NCBI RefSeq assembly: GCF_014650435.1
Contig: NZ_BMUY01000003.1
Location: 186,001-250,000, forward strand
Source of the DNA: Streptomyces tendae
GTDB taxonomy: Bacteria > Actinomycetota > Actinomycetes > Streptomycetales > Streptomycetaceae
DNA: 64,000 bases
Direction of reading: 5' to 3'
A model generated the notes under the pieces. That model made no database searches. It was not told where the DNA came from and was given only the letters and a program-made list of their open reading frames with translations. The stretch's first letter is position 1; each line of letters starts with the position of its first letter. The position numbers and the translations under genes are program-made. Shown piece after piece: positions 57,522 to 64,000 of the stretch.

Positions 57522-57964
57522 CGCCAGTCCTCGTCGGTGCGCGTCGCCTCCTCGGCGGCCTGGAGCTTCGCGTGCTCCTCCGCCTTGCCGCGGGTCTCCT
57601 TGGCGTCGGCGGGCAGCTCCAGCTCGGGGCAGTCCTTCCACAGCCGCTCCAGGGCGTAGAAGACGCGCTCCTCGCTGTGCTGGACGTGGACGACGATGTC
57701 GACGTAGTCGAGCAGGACCCAGCGGGCCTCGCGGTCGCCCTCGCGGCGCACCGGCTTGGCGCCCAGCTCCTTGTTCAGCCGCTCCTCGATCTCGTCGACG
57801 ATCGACTTGACCTGGCGGTCGTTGGGCGCGGAGGCCAGCAGGAAGGCGTCCGTGATCGACAGCACGTCGCTGACGTCGTAGGCGATGATGTCGTGCGCGA
57901 GCTTGTCGGCCGCCGCCTGGGCGGCGGCGTTGATGAGTTCGATGGAGCGGTCGGTCGCGGTCAC
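57518..57964 (-). CDS. rsfS: Ribosome silencing factor RsfS
   Basis: A 148-residue RsfS/Iojap protein that binds ribosomal protein uL14 and blocks subunit joining under starvation. DIIAYDVSDVLSITDAFLLASAPNDRQV and the DIVVHVQHSEERVFYALERLW block are diagnostic. The C-terminus has an acidic extra helix (about 118-148). It starts at GTG 57964 and is coupled to the histidine phosphatase. The nadD-LCP-rsfS-phosphatase order is conserved in actinomycetes. Confidence 0.94.
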   Translation of the reverse strand: MTATDRSIELINAAAQAAADKLAHDIIAYDVSDVLSITDAFLLASAPNDRQVKSIVDEIEERLNKELGAKPVRREGDREARWVLLDYVDIVVHVQHSEERVFYALERLWKDCPELELPADAKETRGKAEEHAKLQAAEEATRTDEDWR

Positions 57965-58059
57965 TGCCTGGCTTTCGGGTCGGCGGTCGGTTGACCTCAA
58001 GGGTCTCACGACCGCCGACACGGGCCCACGCGGCAAACCGTCCGCCGCGCTCCGCCCCT

Positions 58060-59835
58060 CTACGACGCCGGCTTGTAGTCCTGGCCGAGCACCACCGAGA
58101 CCCGCGCGTTCGCGGAGACCTTCCCCTGGGAGACGGCGTCGGTGGGCAGGCCCAGGGTCTTGGCGACCTGGACGGCGTTCTCCTTGTCGGCGGCCTCGGC
58201 GTAGACGACCTTCGACGCGGTCTCGGTGCCGGAGGCGGTGCCGCCCGACACGAAGGTGAAGCCGCCGTTGAGGAGGACGACGCGGGCCTTGCCGGTGCGG
58301 TCCTCGGCGCCGGTGGCGTTGCGGACCGAGACGCTGACGGCGGCGTCCTTGTCGGGGCTCTTGGCGGTGCCGCCGAGGACGTCCTTGACCACGCTGTCAC
58401 TGGCCTCGGCACTGAGGCCGCCGTCGTCCTGGACGGGCAGCAGCGCGGTCTTGAAGTCGCCGCCCTTGGCGCGGTCGGAGAGCCCGGCGAGGAAGGTGCC
58501 GAGGTCCTTCTCGGTCAGCGGCGGGTCGAGGATCAGGCCGAGGGTCTGGACGGTGGTCGTCGCGCCCTGCGGATCGGAGGACATCTTGCGCAGCACACCC
58601 TGCATGACCTGCCCGAACCTCTGGAGCTGGGCGTTCGCGTCCTCGCCCTTGCCGCGGTAGGTGGCGTAGGCGACGGCCATCTTGCCGCTGAGGGTCTGGC
58701 CCTCGCCCTTGTGCACGAGGGGGCCCGCGCCCTTGTCCTTGGACTCCGGGTCGGGGACGTCGGCGTCGGTGTCGACGTCGATGTTGCCGACCAGGTCGAC
58801 GAGGATCTGGAGGTAGGGCGTGTCCAGCCGCCAGGTGCCCTCGATGTCGGTGCCGAGGGCGGAGTCGAGGGCGGTGCGGGTCGCGTCGGGACCCTCGTCG
58901 CCGACGGACTTGGCGAGCGTGGTGGTGCTGCCGTCGTCGCCGGTCAGGGCGAGCGCGTTGGGCACCAGCACGGCGGTGCCCTGCTCGGTGGTGGTGTTGT
59001 TCACCAGCAGCGCGGTGGAGGTGCCGCCGCCCTTGGTGTCGTGCAGGTGGACGGCGATCACGTCGCGCTTCTGGGCGCCGGCCGTCGTGGTGCCGCCGGT
59101 CTTGTCGTCGGAGGAGGACAGGCCGGGCAGCTTCCCCGCGTACCAGAGGTAGCCGACGCCGCCGACCGCGACCAGCGCCAGCACGACGACCAGGGCGACG
59201 ATGCGCGAGCGGGCGCGCCTGCGGGCCTCCTCGCGGCGCTCGGTGCGGTTCTCCGTGAACTTCATCCAGTCGATGACGTCCTCGGAGTCACCGGCCGGCT
59301 CCTCGACGAAGGCGAACTGCTCGGTCCGGTAGTCCCCGCCGGGTTCGGCCGCCCCGGGGTGATCCGTGCGCTCCCGCTCCTCGGGCGGGCCCGCCTGCTG
59401 CGGGATGTGGGCGGTCTGCTCGGCGACCCGGGGCTGCGGGCCACTGGTCGCGGCCCGGCCGTACGGGTCGTACGGCGGCTGCGCGGGCTGCTGACCGGTG
59501 TCGTAGCCGCCCTGGGAGCCGTAGGGGTCGTAGGGCTGCTGGACGGGCTGCTGGCTGCCGGTGGCGTACGGGTCGTAGCCGTAGCCCTGCTGGCCGTACT
59601 GCTGCTGCCCGTACTGCTGCTGGCCCGGTCGGCCGGGCTGGCCGTACTGCTGGCCCGGCTGTCCGTACTGCTGCCCCTGCTGCTGCGCGTACGGGTCGTA
59701 CTGCTGCTGGTGGCCGGGTTGGGCGTGGCCCTGGGCCTGCCCCTGGGCCTGCCGGTACACGGGGCGGCCGTACTCGTCGTAGCCGACGAGTTCGTACTGG
59801 TCGTCGCCGTGTCCCGCGTCGTATCCGTCGTTCAC
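58060..59835 (-). CDS. LCP/LytR-C-like membrane protein
   Basis: A 591-residue protein: a disordered N-terminus (1-160) rich in Gln, Tyr and Gly with four YDPY motifs (46, 87, 102, 122), one membrane segment (about 211-232), an extracellular LCP-like domain (about 255-470) and a C-terminal LytR-C domain (about 490-590, VSVRNATGAEDRTGKA). The arginine-rich catalytic motifs of true LCP ligases (such as SIPRD) are replaced (VLVPNAL), so glycopolymer transfer is doubtful. The start is GTG 59835. It lies between nadD and rsfS. Confidence 0.8.
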   Translation of the reverse strand: MNDGYDAGHGDDQYELVGYDEYGRPVYRQAQGQAQGHAQPGHQQQYDPYAQQQGQQYGQPGQQYGQPGRPGQQQYGQQQYGQQGYGYDPYATGSQQPVQQPYDPYGSQGGYDTGQQPAQPPYDPYGRAATSGPQPRVAEQTAHIPQQAGPPEERERTDHPGAAEPGGDYRTEQFAFVEEPAGDSEDVIDWMKFTENRTERREEARRRARSRIVALVVVLALVAVGGVGYLWYAGKLPGLSSSDDKTGGTTTAGAQKRDVIAVHLHDTKGGGTSTALLVNNTTTEQGTAVLVPNALALTGDDGSTTTLAKSVGDEGPDATRTALDSALGTDIEGTWRLDTPYLQILVDLVGNIDVDTDADVPDPESKDKGAGPLVHKGEGQTLSGKMAVAYATYRGKGEDANAQLQRFGQVMQGVLRKMSSDPQGATTTVQTLGLILDPPLTEKDLGTFLAGLSDRAKGGDFKTALLPVQDDGGLSAEASDSVVKDVLGGTAKSPDKDAAVSVSVRNATGAEDRTGKARVVLLNGGFTFVSGGTASGTETASKVVYAEAADKENAVQVAKTLGLPTDAVSQGKVSANARVSVVLGQDYKPAS

Positions 59836-59851
59836 CGGTGCCCCTCTCGGC

Positions 59852-60556
59852 TCACTCGCCGCGGTACAGGTGGCGTTTGTCGATATAGCGCACGACTCCG
59901 TCGGGCACCAGGTACCAGACGGGATCGCCCTTGGCGACTCTCGCACGGCAGTCCGTGGAGGAGATGGCGAGGGCGGGCACCTCGACGAGCGAGACGCCGC
60001 CCTTGGGGAGCCCGGCGTCCGTGAGGGTGTGTCCCGGCCGGGTGACGCCGATGAAGTGGGCGAGGGAGAACAGCTCCTCGCTGTCGCGCCAGGTGAGGAT
60101 CTGGGCGAGGGCGTCGGCCCCGGTGATGAAGAACAGGTCCGCGTCCGGGTTGAGGGCGCGCAGGTCGCGCAGGGTGTCGACGGTGTAGGTGGGGCCGCCG
60201 CGGTCGATGTCGATGCGGCTGACGGAGAACTGCGGGTTCTCGACGGTCGCGACGACCGTCATCAGATAGCGGTCCTCGGCCGCGGAGACCGCGCGGTGGC
60301 TCTTCTGCCACGGCTGCCCGGTCGGCACGAACACCACCTCGTCGAGCTGGAACTGCGCGGCGACCTCGCTGGCGGCCACGAGGTGACCGTGGTGGATCGG
60401 GTCGAAGGTGCCGCCCATGACGCCCAGACGTCGCTTGCCCGGCGACGGGCCGCCGCCCGGACCGTTGACCGGGCCGGTGGCGCGGGCGGGCACCGCGTTC
60501 TGCGTGCCGCGCGCCGGCGCGTGCGCCGGGCCGGTAGGCGTGTCGTGCTCTCCCAT
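59852..60556 (-). CDS. nadD: Nicotinate-nucleotide adenylyltransferase
   Basis: NaMN adenylyltransferase of the NAD pathway, 234 residues. The core motifs [18 protein letters not shown] and [13 protein letters not shown] are intact; the GTFDPIH glycine-rich loop binds ATP. The first about 40 residues are a Pro/Gly-rich extension absent in most NadD. The ATG at 60556 has TAGGGT 8 nt upstream and no SD; an internal start near residue 43 is possible. The gene lies 16 bp upstream of the LCP-like gene. Confidence 0.93.
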   Translation of the reverse strand: MGEHDTPTGPAHAPARGTQNAVPARATGPVNGPGGGPSPGKRRLGVMGGTFDPIHHGHLVAASEVAAQFQLDEVVFVPTGQPWQKSHRAVSAAEDRYLMTVVATVENPQFSVSRIDIDRGGPTYTVDTLRDLRALNPDADLFFITGADALAQILTWRDSEELFSLAHFIGVTRPGHTLTDAGLPKGGVSLVEVPALAISSTDCRARVAKGDPVWYLVPDGVVRYIDKRHLYRGE

Positions 60557-60615
60557 GCGAGCAGACCCTACCGGCCCGCCCGGAGCGACCCGGTCGCGCC
60601 CACTCGGCCGCGGGC

Positions 60616-60783
60616 TCAGCGGTCGCGGTTGAACCGGGTGGTGATCCACAGCAGGAGCAGCAGGATGACGAACGCGCCGATGCCGGTGACGTAGGGGCTG
60701 AGGCTCTCGTGGTTGCCGCCGTGCTCCTCGCCACCCTCGGCGGCGAGGGTGGCGAACTGGGCGGCGCTGAGGGGAAGGCTCAT
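60616..60783 (-). CDS. 55-residue membrane protein
   Basis: A short frame reading [20 protein letters not shown], a His/Asn/Gly turn, then one membrane helix ([20 protein letters not shown]) and a basic end FNRDR. Composition and codon use match a genuine small protein, and I recall similar proteins before nadD in streptomycetes. No function known. The stop lies 60 bp from the nadD start. Confidence 0.7.
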   Translation of the reverse strand: MSLPLSAAQFATLAAEGGEEHGGNHESLSPYVTGIGAFVILLLLLWITTRFNRDR

Positions 60784-60925
60784 CTTCGGCAGGACCTATC
60801 CGGTGTGGGCGGGACAAGACGTCCGCTCATCGTATGCGGGCGCCCCGCGGGCGATCACGCCGACTCCGCCGTTGGGGACGGGGCGGAGCCGGGGCGTGGG
60901 CGCTTTGGGGAACCTTCGGATCTCC

Positions 60926-61087
60926 TCAGTCGTCCTTCTGCTTGTAGCCCCGCAGCAGGAACCAGCCGGTCAGTACACAGCCCACCACCATGACGATCAG
61001 GACGATCCGGAGCAGATTTCCCGGCCCCTGCTGCTCGGCGGCGGTCGCGGCCCCGGCGAGCCAGTCGGCGTGGGGGATGTGCTGCAT
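60926..61087 (-). CDS. 53-residue membrane protein
   Basis: Reads MQHIPHADWLAGAATAAEQQ then one membrane helix (LLRIVLIVMVVGCVLTGWFLL) and a charged end RGYKQKDD. AAGGAG stands 8 nt before the ATG at 61087, which strongly supports translation. Same strand as the 55-residue gene, 142 bp upstream of it, and divergent from the M48 protease gene. No function known. Confidence 0.75.
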   Translation of the reverse strand: MQHIPHADWLAGAATAAEQQGPGNLLRIVLIVMVVGCVLTGWFLLRGYKQKDD

Positions 61088-61228
61088 GGCGTGGACTCCT
61101 TAGACGTACTGCCCGTCCACGGTATCTCCGCCTAGGCTGGGCCCGGCTCGGGGGGCGCAAAGGACCGCACAAGGGTTCGCAAAGACCATACGTACGTCCA
61201 GGTCACACATACGCGCATGGGGGAAGAG

Positions 61229-62416
61229 ATGTCCGACGGCCACCACAACGGGCACGAGCACGTGCCGAGCAGGCAGCGCAGGCGCTTCCCCGGGATCTCC
61301 TCACGGGCGTACGAGCATCCGGCCGACCGGAGTGCCCTGGTGGCGCTGCGCAAGCTGAGCGGCTTCGACACGGTCTTCAAGGCGCTCAGCGGACTGCTGC
61401 CCGAGCGGAGCCTGAGGCTGCTGTTCCTGTCGGACTCGGTGCGCGTCTCGGACCGGCAGTTCGCCCATCTGAACGTCATGCTGCGCGACGCCTGCTACAT
61501 CCTGGACCTGGAGAAGGTCCCGCCGATGTACGTCAACCAGGACCCGGTGCCGAACGCGATGTGCATCGGCCTGGACGAGCCGATCATCGTCGTCACCACG
61601 GGCCTGGTCGAGCTGCTCGACGAGGAGGAGATGCGGGCGGTCGTCGGGCACGAGGTGGGGCACGCCCTGTCCGGCCACGCGGTCTACCGGACCATCCTGC
61701 TCTTCCTGACCTCCCTCGCCGTCCGGGTCGCCTGGATCCCCCTGGGGAACGTGGCGATCATGGCGATCGTGACCGCGCTGCGCGAGTGGTTCCGCAAGTC
61801 GGAGCTGTCCGCCGACCGCGCCGGTTTGCTGGTCGGCCAGGACCTCCAGGCATCCATGCGGGGCCTGATGAAGATCGCGGGCGGCAACCACCTGCACGAG
61901 ATGAACGTGGACGCGTTCCTGGAGCAGGCCGAGGAGTACGAGGCGGGCGGCGACCTGCGCGACTCGGTGCTGAAGATCCTGAACGTGCTGCCCCGCTCGC
62001 ACCCCTTCACCACGGTGCGGGCCGCCGAGCTGAAGAAGTGGGCCGCGTCCCGGGACTACCAGCGGATCATGGACGGCCACTACCCGCGGCGCGACGAGGA
62101 CAAGGACACCTCGGTGCGGGATTCCTTCCGGGAGTCGGCGTCCCACTACGCCACGCATGTGCGCAGCTCCAAGGACCCGCTGATGAAGCTGGTCAACGAC
62201 ATCGCGGGCGGCGCCGGCGACCTCGGTGACCGGATGCGCCGGGGCTTCGGCGGCTTCACGGGCGGCTCCCAGCCGAGGCCGCCCAAGGACGAGGGCGGCT
62301 CCGCGGAGGGGCCCGCGGGCCCTGACGAGGGGCCCGAGACGCCCGGGGGCCCTCAGGGGTCCGGTGGCGACGGCCCGGAGTCTCCGCGGGACGGCTCCCC
62401 GCGCGACGGCGCCTGA
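61229..62416 (+). CDS. M48-family membrane metallopeptidase (HtpX-like)
   Basis: A 395-residue zinc protease: HEVGH at 141-145, SELSADRAGLL supplying the third ligand, and two hydrophobic segments around 150-190. The N-terminal His-rich stretch (SDGHHNGHEHV) and the C-terminal tail (about 325-395, Gly/Pro/Asp-rich) are extra to the core. Relatives degrade misfolded membrane proteins. The ATG at 61229 is chosen because GGGGGAAG precedes it; an upstream ATG at 61217 lacks an SD. Confidence 0.88.
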   Translation: MSDGHHNGHEHVPSRQRRRFPGISSRAYEHPADRSALVALRKLSGFDTVFKALSGLLPERSLRLLFLSDSVRVSDRQFAHLNVMLRDACYILDLEKVPPMYVNQDPVPNAMCIGLDEPIIVVTTGLVELLDEEEMRAVVGHEVGHALSGHAVYRTILLFLTSLAVRVAWIPLGNVAIMAIVTALREWFRKSELSADRAGLLVGQDLQASMRGLMKIAGGNHLHEMNVDAFLEQAEEYEAGGDLRDSVLKILNVLPRSHPFTTVRAAELKKWAASRDYQRIMDGHYPRRDEDKDTSVRDSFRESASHYATHVRSSKDPLMKLVNDIAGGAGDLGDRMRRGFGGFTGGSQPRPPKDEGGSAEGPAGPDEGPETPGGPQGSGGDGPESPRDGSPRDGA

Positions 62417-62432
62417 CCCCGCCCTCCCCCGC

Positions 62433-63503
62433 TCACACCTTCGGCTGGGCGTCGACCGCGAGGCTGCCGCACAGGGCCGTGGCGTCGTCCGAGGTGTACG
62501 GGTCGGTGCCGGCGGGGACGCCGGCGCCGGCCTCCTGGCCGGCCAGCAGCGGGCGGAGGTGGTCGGCCGAGTCGTCGGCGCAGGACAGCGGCCCGGCCTG
62601 GACGTAGGAGGCGACCAGGTGGGTCTGGTGCAGCCGCAGGTCGTCCCGGTCGAAGCGGAAGTGCAGCTCGCGCCGGACGGTGAACAGCGACGCCTCGGCC
62701 CGGGCGTCGTCGGCCGGCCGCAGCGCGTACACCATGGTGTGGTCGGCGGTGACCTCCAGCGTGGACGAGTCGCTCTCCACGACGCGCAGGCTGCCGTCCA
62801 CCCGGATCCCGGGGTCGGCCAGCTCGGCGCGGGCCGGGTCGAAGCGGATCAGCCACCCGGTGGGGGCGTGCCGGCCGTCCGCGGCGGGCCTCTCGAAGCT
62901 CTCGTCGAACTGGTGGAGCTGGTCCGGGTCGAGCAGCACCCGCACCGAGCGGACCTCCCCGCCGCCGAGCACGCCCGGGTCGAGCGCCGAGCGGACGATG
63001 TAGTTCTTGGCCGTGGTGAGCGCGTTGAACACCTGGTCCTCGGAGAAGTGCGCCGTGCGCCGGGCTCCCGGCAGCGGCACGCCCTGGGCGGCGGTCCTGA
63101 AGTGCGCGGCGGGGCTGTGCGCGTACAGGAGGGCGGCGTCGGCGGCGCCGGGCACCTTCTCCCGCGGGGCGAGCGGGACGACGGTCATCCGCACCGGCTC
63201 GGCGGCCCGCTGCCCGGCGGGGCTCTGGTAGGGGTGCCGTACACCCATGTAGACGGCGGTGCCGAAGGCGACGGCGATCAGCAGGACGAGGATCAGCGCC
63301 TGCCGGGACAGCCCGGCCCTGCGCAGGGGCGGGCGGCGGCGCACGGCGGGAGCGTGGTCGGTGATGCGCTCCTGGGCGGAGAACTCCTGGAGCCGGGCAG
63401 CGCGCACGAACGACTCGTCGAAGACGACGGATCGGTACTCGTCCTCGCCGCCTCCGGGAGCACCGTCGGGCGTTCCTCCGGGCGGACCGCCAAGCCCTGC
63501 CAT
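62433..63503 (-). CDS. Single-pass membrane protein of unknown function
   Basis: A 356-residue protein: a Gly/Pro-rich N-terminus (about 1-65, acidic), one membrane segment (about 68-92, ALILVLLIAVAFGTAVYMG) and an exported domain of about 260 residues with alternating beta strands (RVLLDPDQLHQFDESF, HTMVYALRPADD, RFDRDDLRLHQTHLVASY). A pair of cysteines (LSCADDS, ALCGSL) may form a disulfide. No family recognised. The start is uncertain; the SD-like GAAGG lies too close to ATG 63503. Confidence 0.75.
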   Translation of the reverse strand: MAGLGGPPGGTPDGAPGGGEDEYRSVVFDESFVRAARLQEFSAQERITDHAPAVRRRPPLRRAGLSRQALILVLLIAVAFGTAVYMGVRHPYQSPAGQRAAEPVRMTVVPLAPREKVPGAADAALLYAHSPAAHFRTAAQGVPLPGARRTAHFSEDQVFNALTTAKNYIVRSALDPGVLGGGEVRSVRVLLDPDQLHQFDESFERPAADGRHAPTGWLIRFDPARAELADPGIRVDGSLRVVESDSSTLEVTADHTMVYALRPADDARAEASLFTVRRELHFRFDRDDLRLHQTHLVASYVQAGPLSCADDSADHLRPLLAGQEAGAGVPAGTDPYTSDDATALCGSLAVDAQPKV

Positions 63504-63588
63504 ACCTTCAGAGTGAGTCTGCGGAAGGTCGCGTAAACGCGCCGCCACAGGTCAAGTTGGGACAGCTTGCCCCCGTCCCGGGGGCGGT

Positions 63589-64000
63589 TCAGGGGCTGCG
63601 CGGGATCACCGACACGGCGGGCTGGGAGTAGTCGGCGGAGGCCGAGGGCGTCGCGGTGCCGCCCTGTTCCGGGCCGGTGGAGGCCGGGGGCGGCACCTGC
63701 TGGGTGCCGCCGCCCGAGGACGCGCCCCGGTAGACGGCCACGAAGGCCAGCGCGACCATCCCGATGCCCATCGCCAGGGCGAGCAGCCAGGCGACCGGGC
63801 GGTGCCAGCGGACCTGCTTGCCGTAGGCCGCGGGAGCGCCGTACGGGCGGTCCAGGAGGTCGCGGTCGTCGTCCGGGTCGTCGAGGTCGGGATCATGGCC
63901 GAAATCGCCGTACCCGTCGTCGAAGCGCTCGGCTCTGCTGCGGCCGCGGCGGGCCGCTTCCGCCTCGGTGGCCTCGGCTCTGGCCTGCGCGGCGGCAAGG
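63589..64000 (-). CDS. Membrane protein, 5' end cut by the window
   Basis: The C-terminal 136 residues are visible: a charged Arg/Asp-rich stretch (ERFDDGYGDFGHDPDLDDPD), one membrane segment (PVAWLLALAMGIGMVALAFV) and a Pro/Ser/Thr-rich end (SQPAVSVIPRSP). The start lies beyond 64000. No family recognised. Same strand as the neighbouring membrane gene, 85 bp upstream of it. Confidence 0.7.
   Translation of the reverse strand, partial: LAAAQARAEATEAEAARRGRSRAERFDDGYGDFGHDPDLDDPDDDRDLLDRPYGAPAAYGKQVRWHRPVAWLLALAMGIGMVALAFVAVYRGASSGGGTQQVPPPASTGPEQGGTATPSASADYSQPAVSVIPRSP

Overview
This is a chromosomal segment of a high-GC actinomycete, almost certainly a Streptomyces. Third codon positions are strongly GC-biased, GTG starts are common, many genes look leaderless, and the conserved blocks leuA, phoH-ybeY-era, hrcA-dnaJ2, hemW-lepA-rpsT-holA, comEA-comEC, leuS and rsfS-nadD follow one another. 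From memory the order matches the leuA-to-obg region of the S. coelicolor chromosome; no search was possible. It is core chromosome, with no prophage, insertion sequence, CRISPR array or biosynthetic cluster.

Layout. 0-2.3 kb: leuA (minus) with a leucine-rich leader peptide. 2.3-5.1 kb: a protealysin-type M4 protease, its emfourin-type inhibitor and a GH1 beta-glucosidase. 5.2-12.4 kb: phoH, ybeY, a CNNM/CBS protein, an MmcQ-like protein, a divergent MFS pump/XRE regulator pair, a zinc-less cytidine-deaminase-fold protein and era. 12.4-18.5 kb: a PfkB sugar kinase, then a D-glucarate locus that appears to be decaying (MFS remnant, glucarate dehydratase, a KdgD shortened in its C-terminal third, an IclR regulator with a long palindromic operator), then another MFS gene with a CRP-like site upstream. 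18.5-24.2 kb: adenine-type deaminase, RNase Z, HIT protein and a tricorn protease. 24.2-29.5 kb: lipoprotein, small hypothetical, rsmE, nitronate monooxygenase-like gene, dnaJ2 and hrcA with a CIRCE operator. 29.5-39.7 kb: MBL hydrolase, DUF3097 protein, hemW, an ATPase-linker-GAF-PP2C regulator, acyl-CoA ligase, lepA and rpsT.

39.9-52.6 kb (minus): holA, a small protein, YceI, an amidase, comEC/comEA, degV, a coiled-coil membrane protein and leuS, the last preceded by a 12-codon leader peptide with three Leu codons and an intrinsic terminator. 52.9-55.8 kb (plus): a two-gene redox module of a membrane protein with NOX-type histidine spacing and a NuoF-like/ferredoxin fusion. 55.9-56.7 kb: two identical tRNA-Ala(GGC) genes flanking two tiny zinc-ribbon genes. 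56.8-64 kb: phosphoglycerate-mutase-like protein, rsfS, an LCP/LytR-C-like protein, nadD, two 53-55 residue membrane proteins, an M48 protease and two membrane proteins, the last cut by the window edge.

Themes. Two leucine genes, leuA and leuS, each carry a separate leucine-codon leader, which suggests paired attenuation. Many genes have a TANNNT-like -10 box 6-7 nt before the start codon and no Shine-Dalgarno sequence, which points to leaderless mRNAs and helps choose starts. The most promising poorly described system is the NOX-like cytochrome b plus NuoF/ferredoxin pair.
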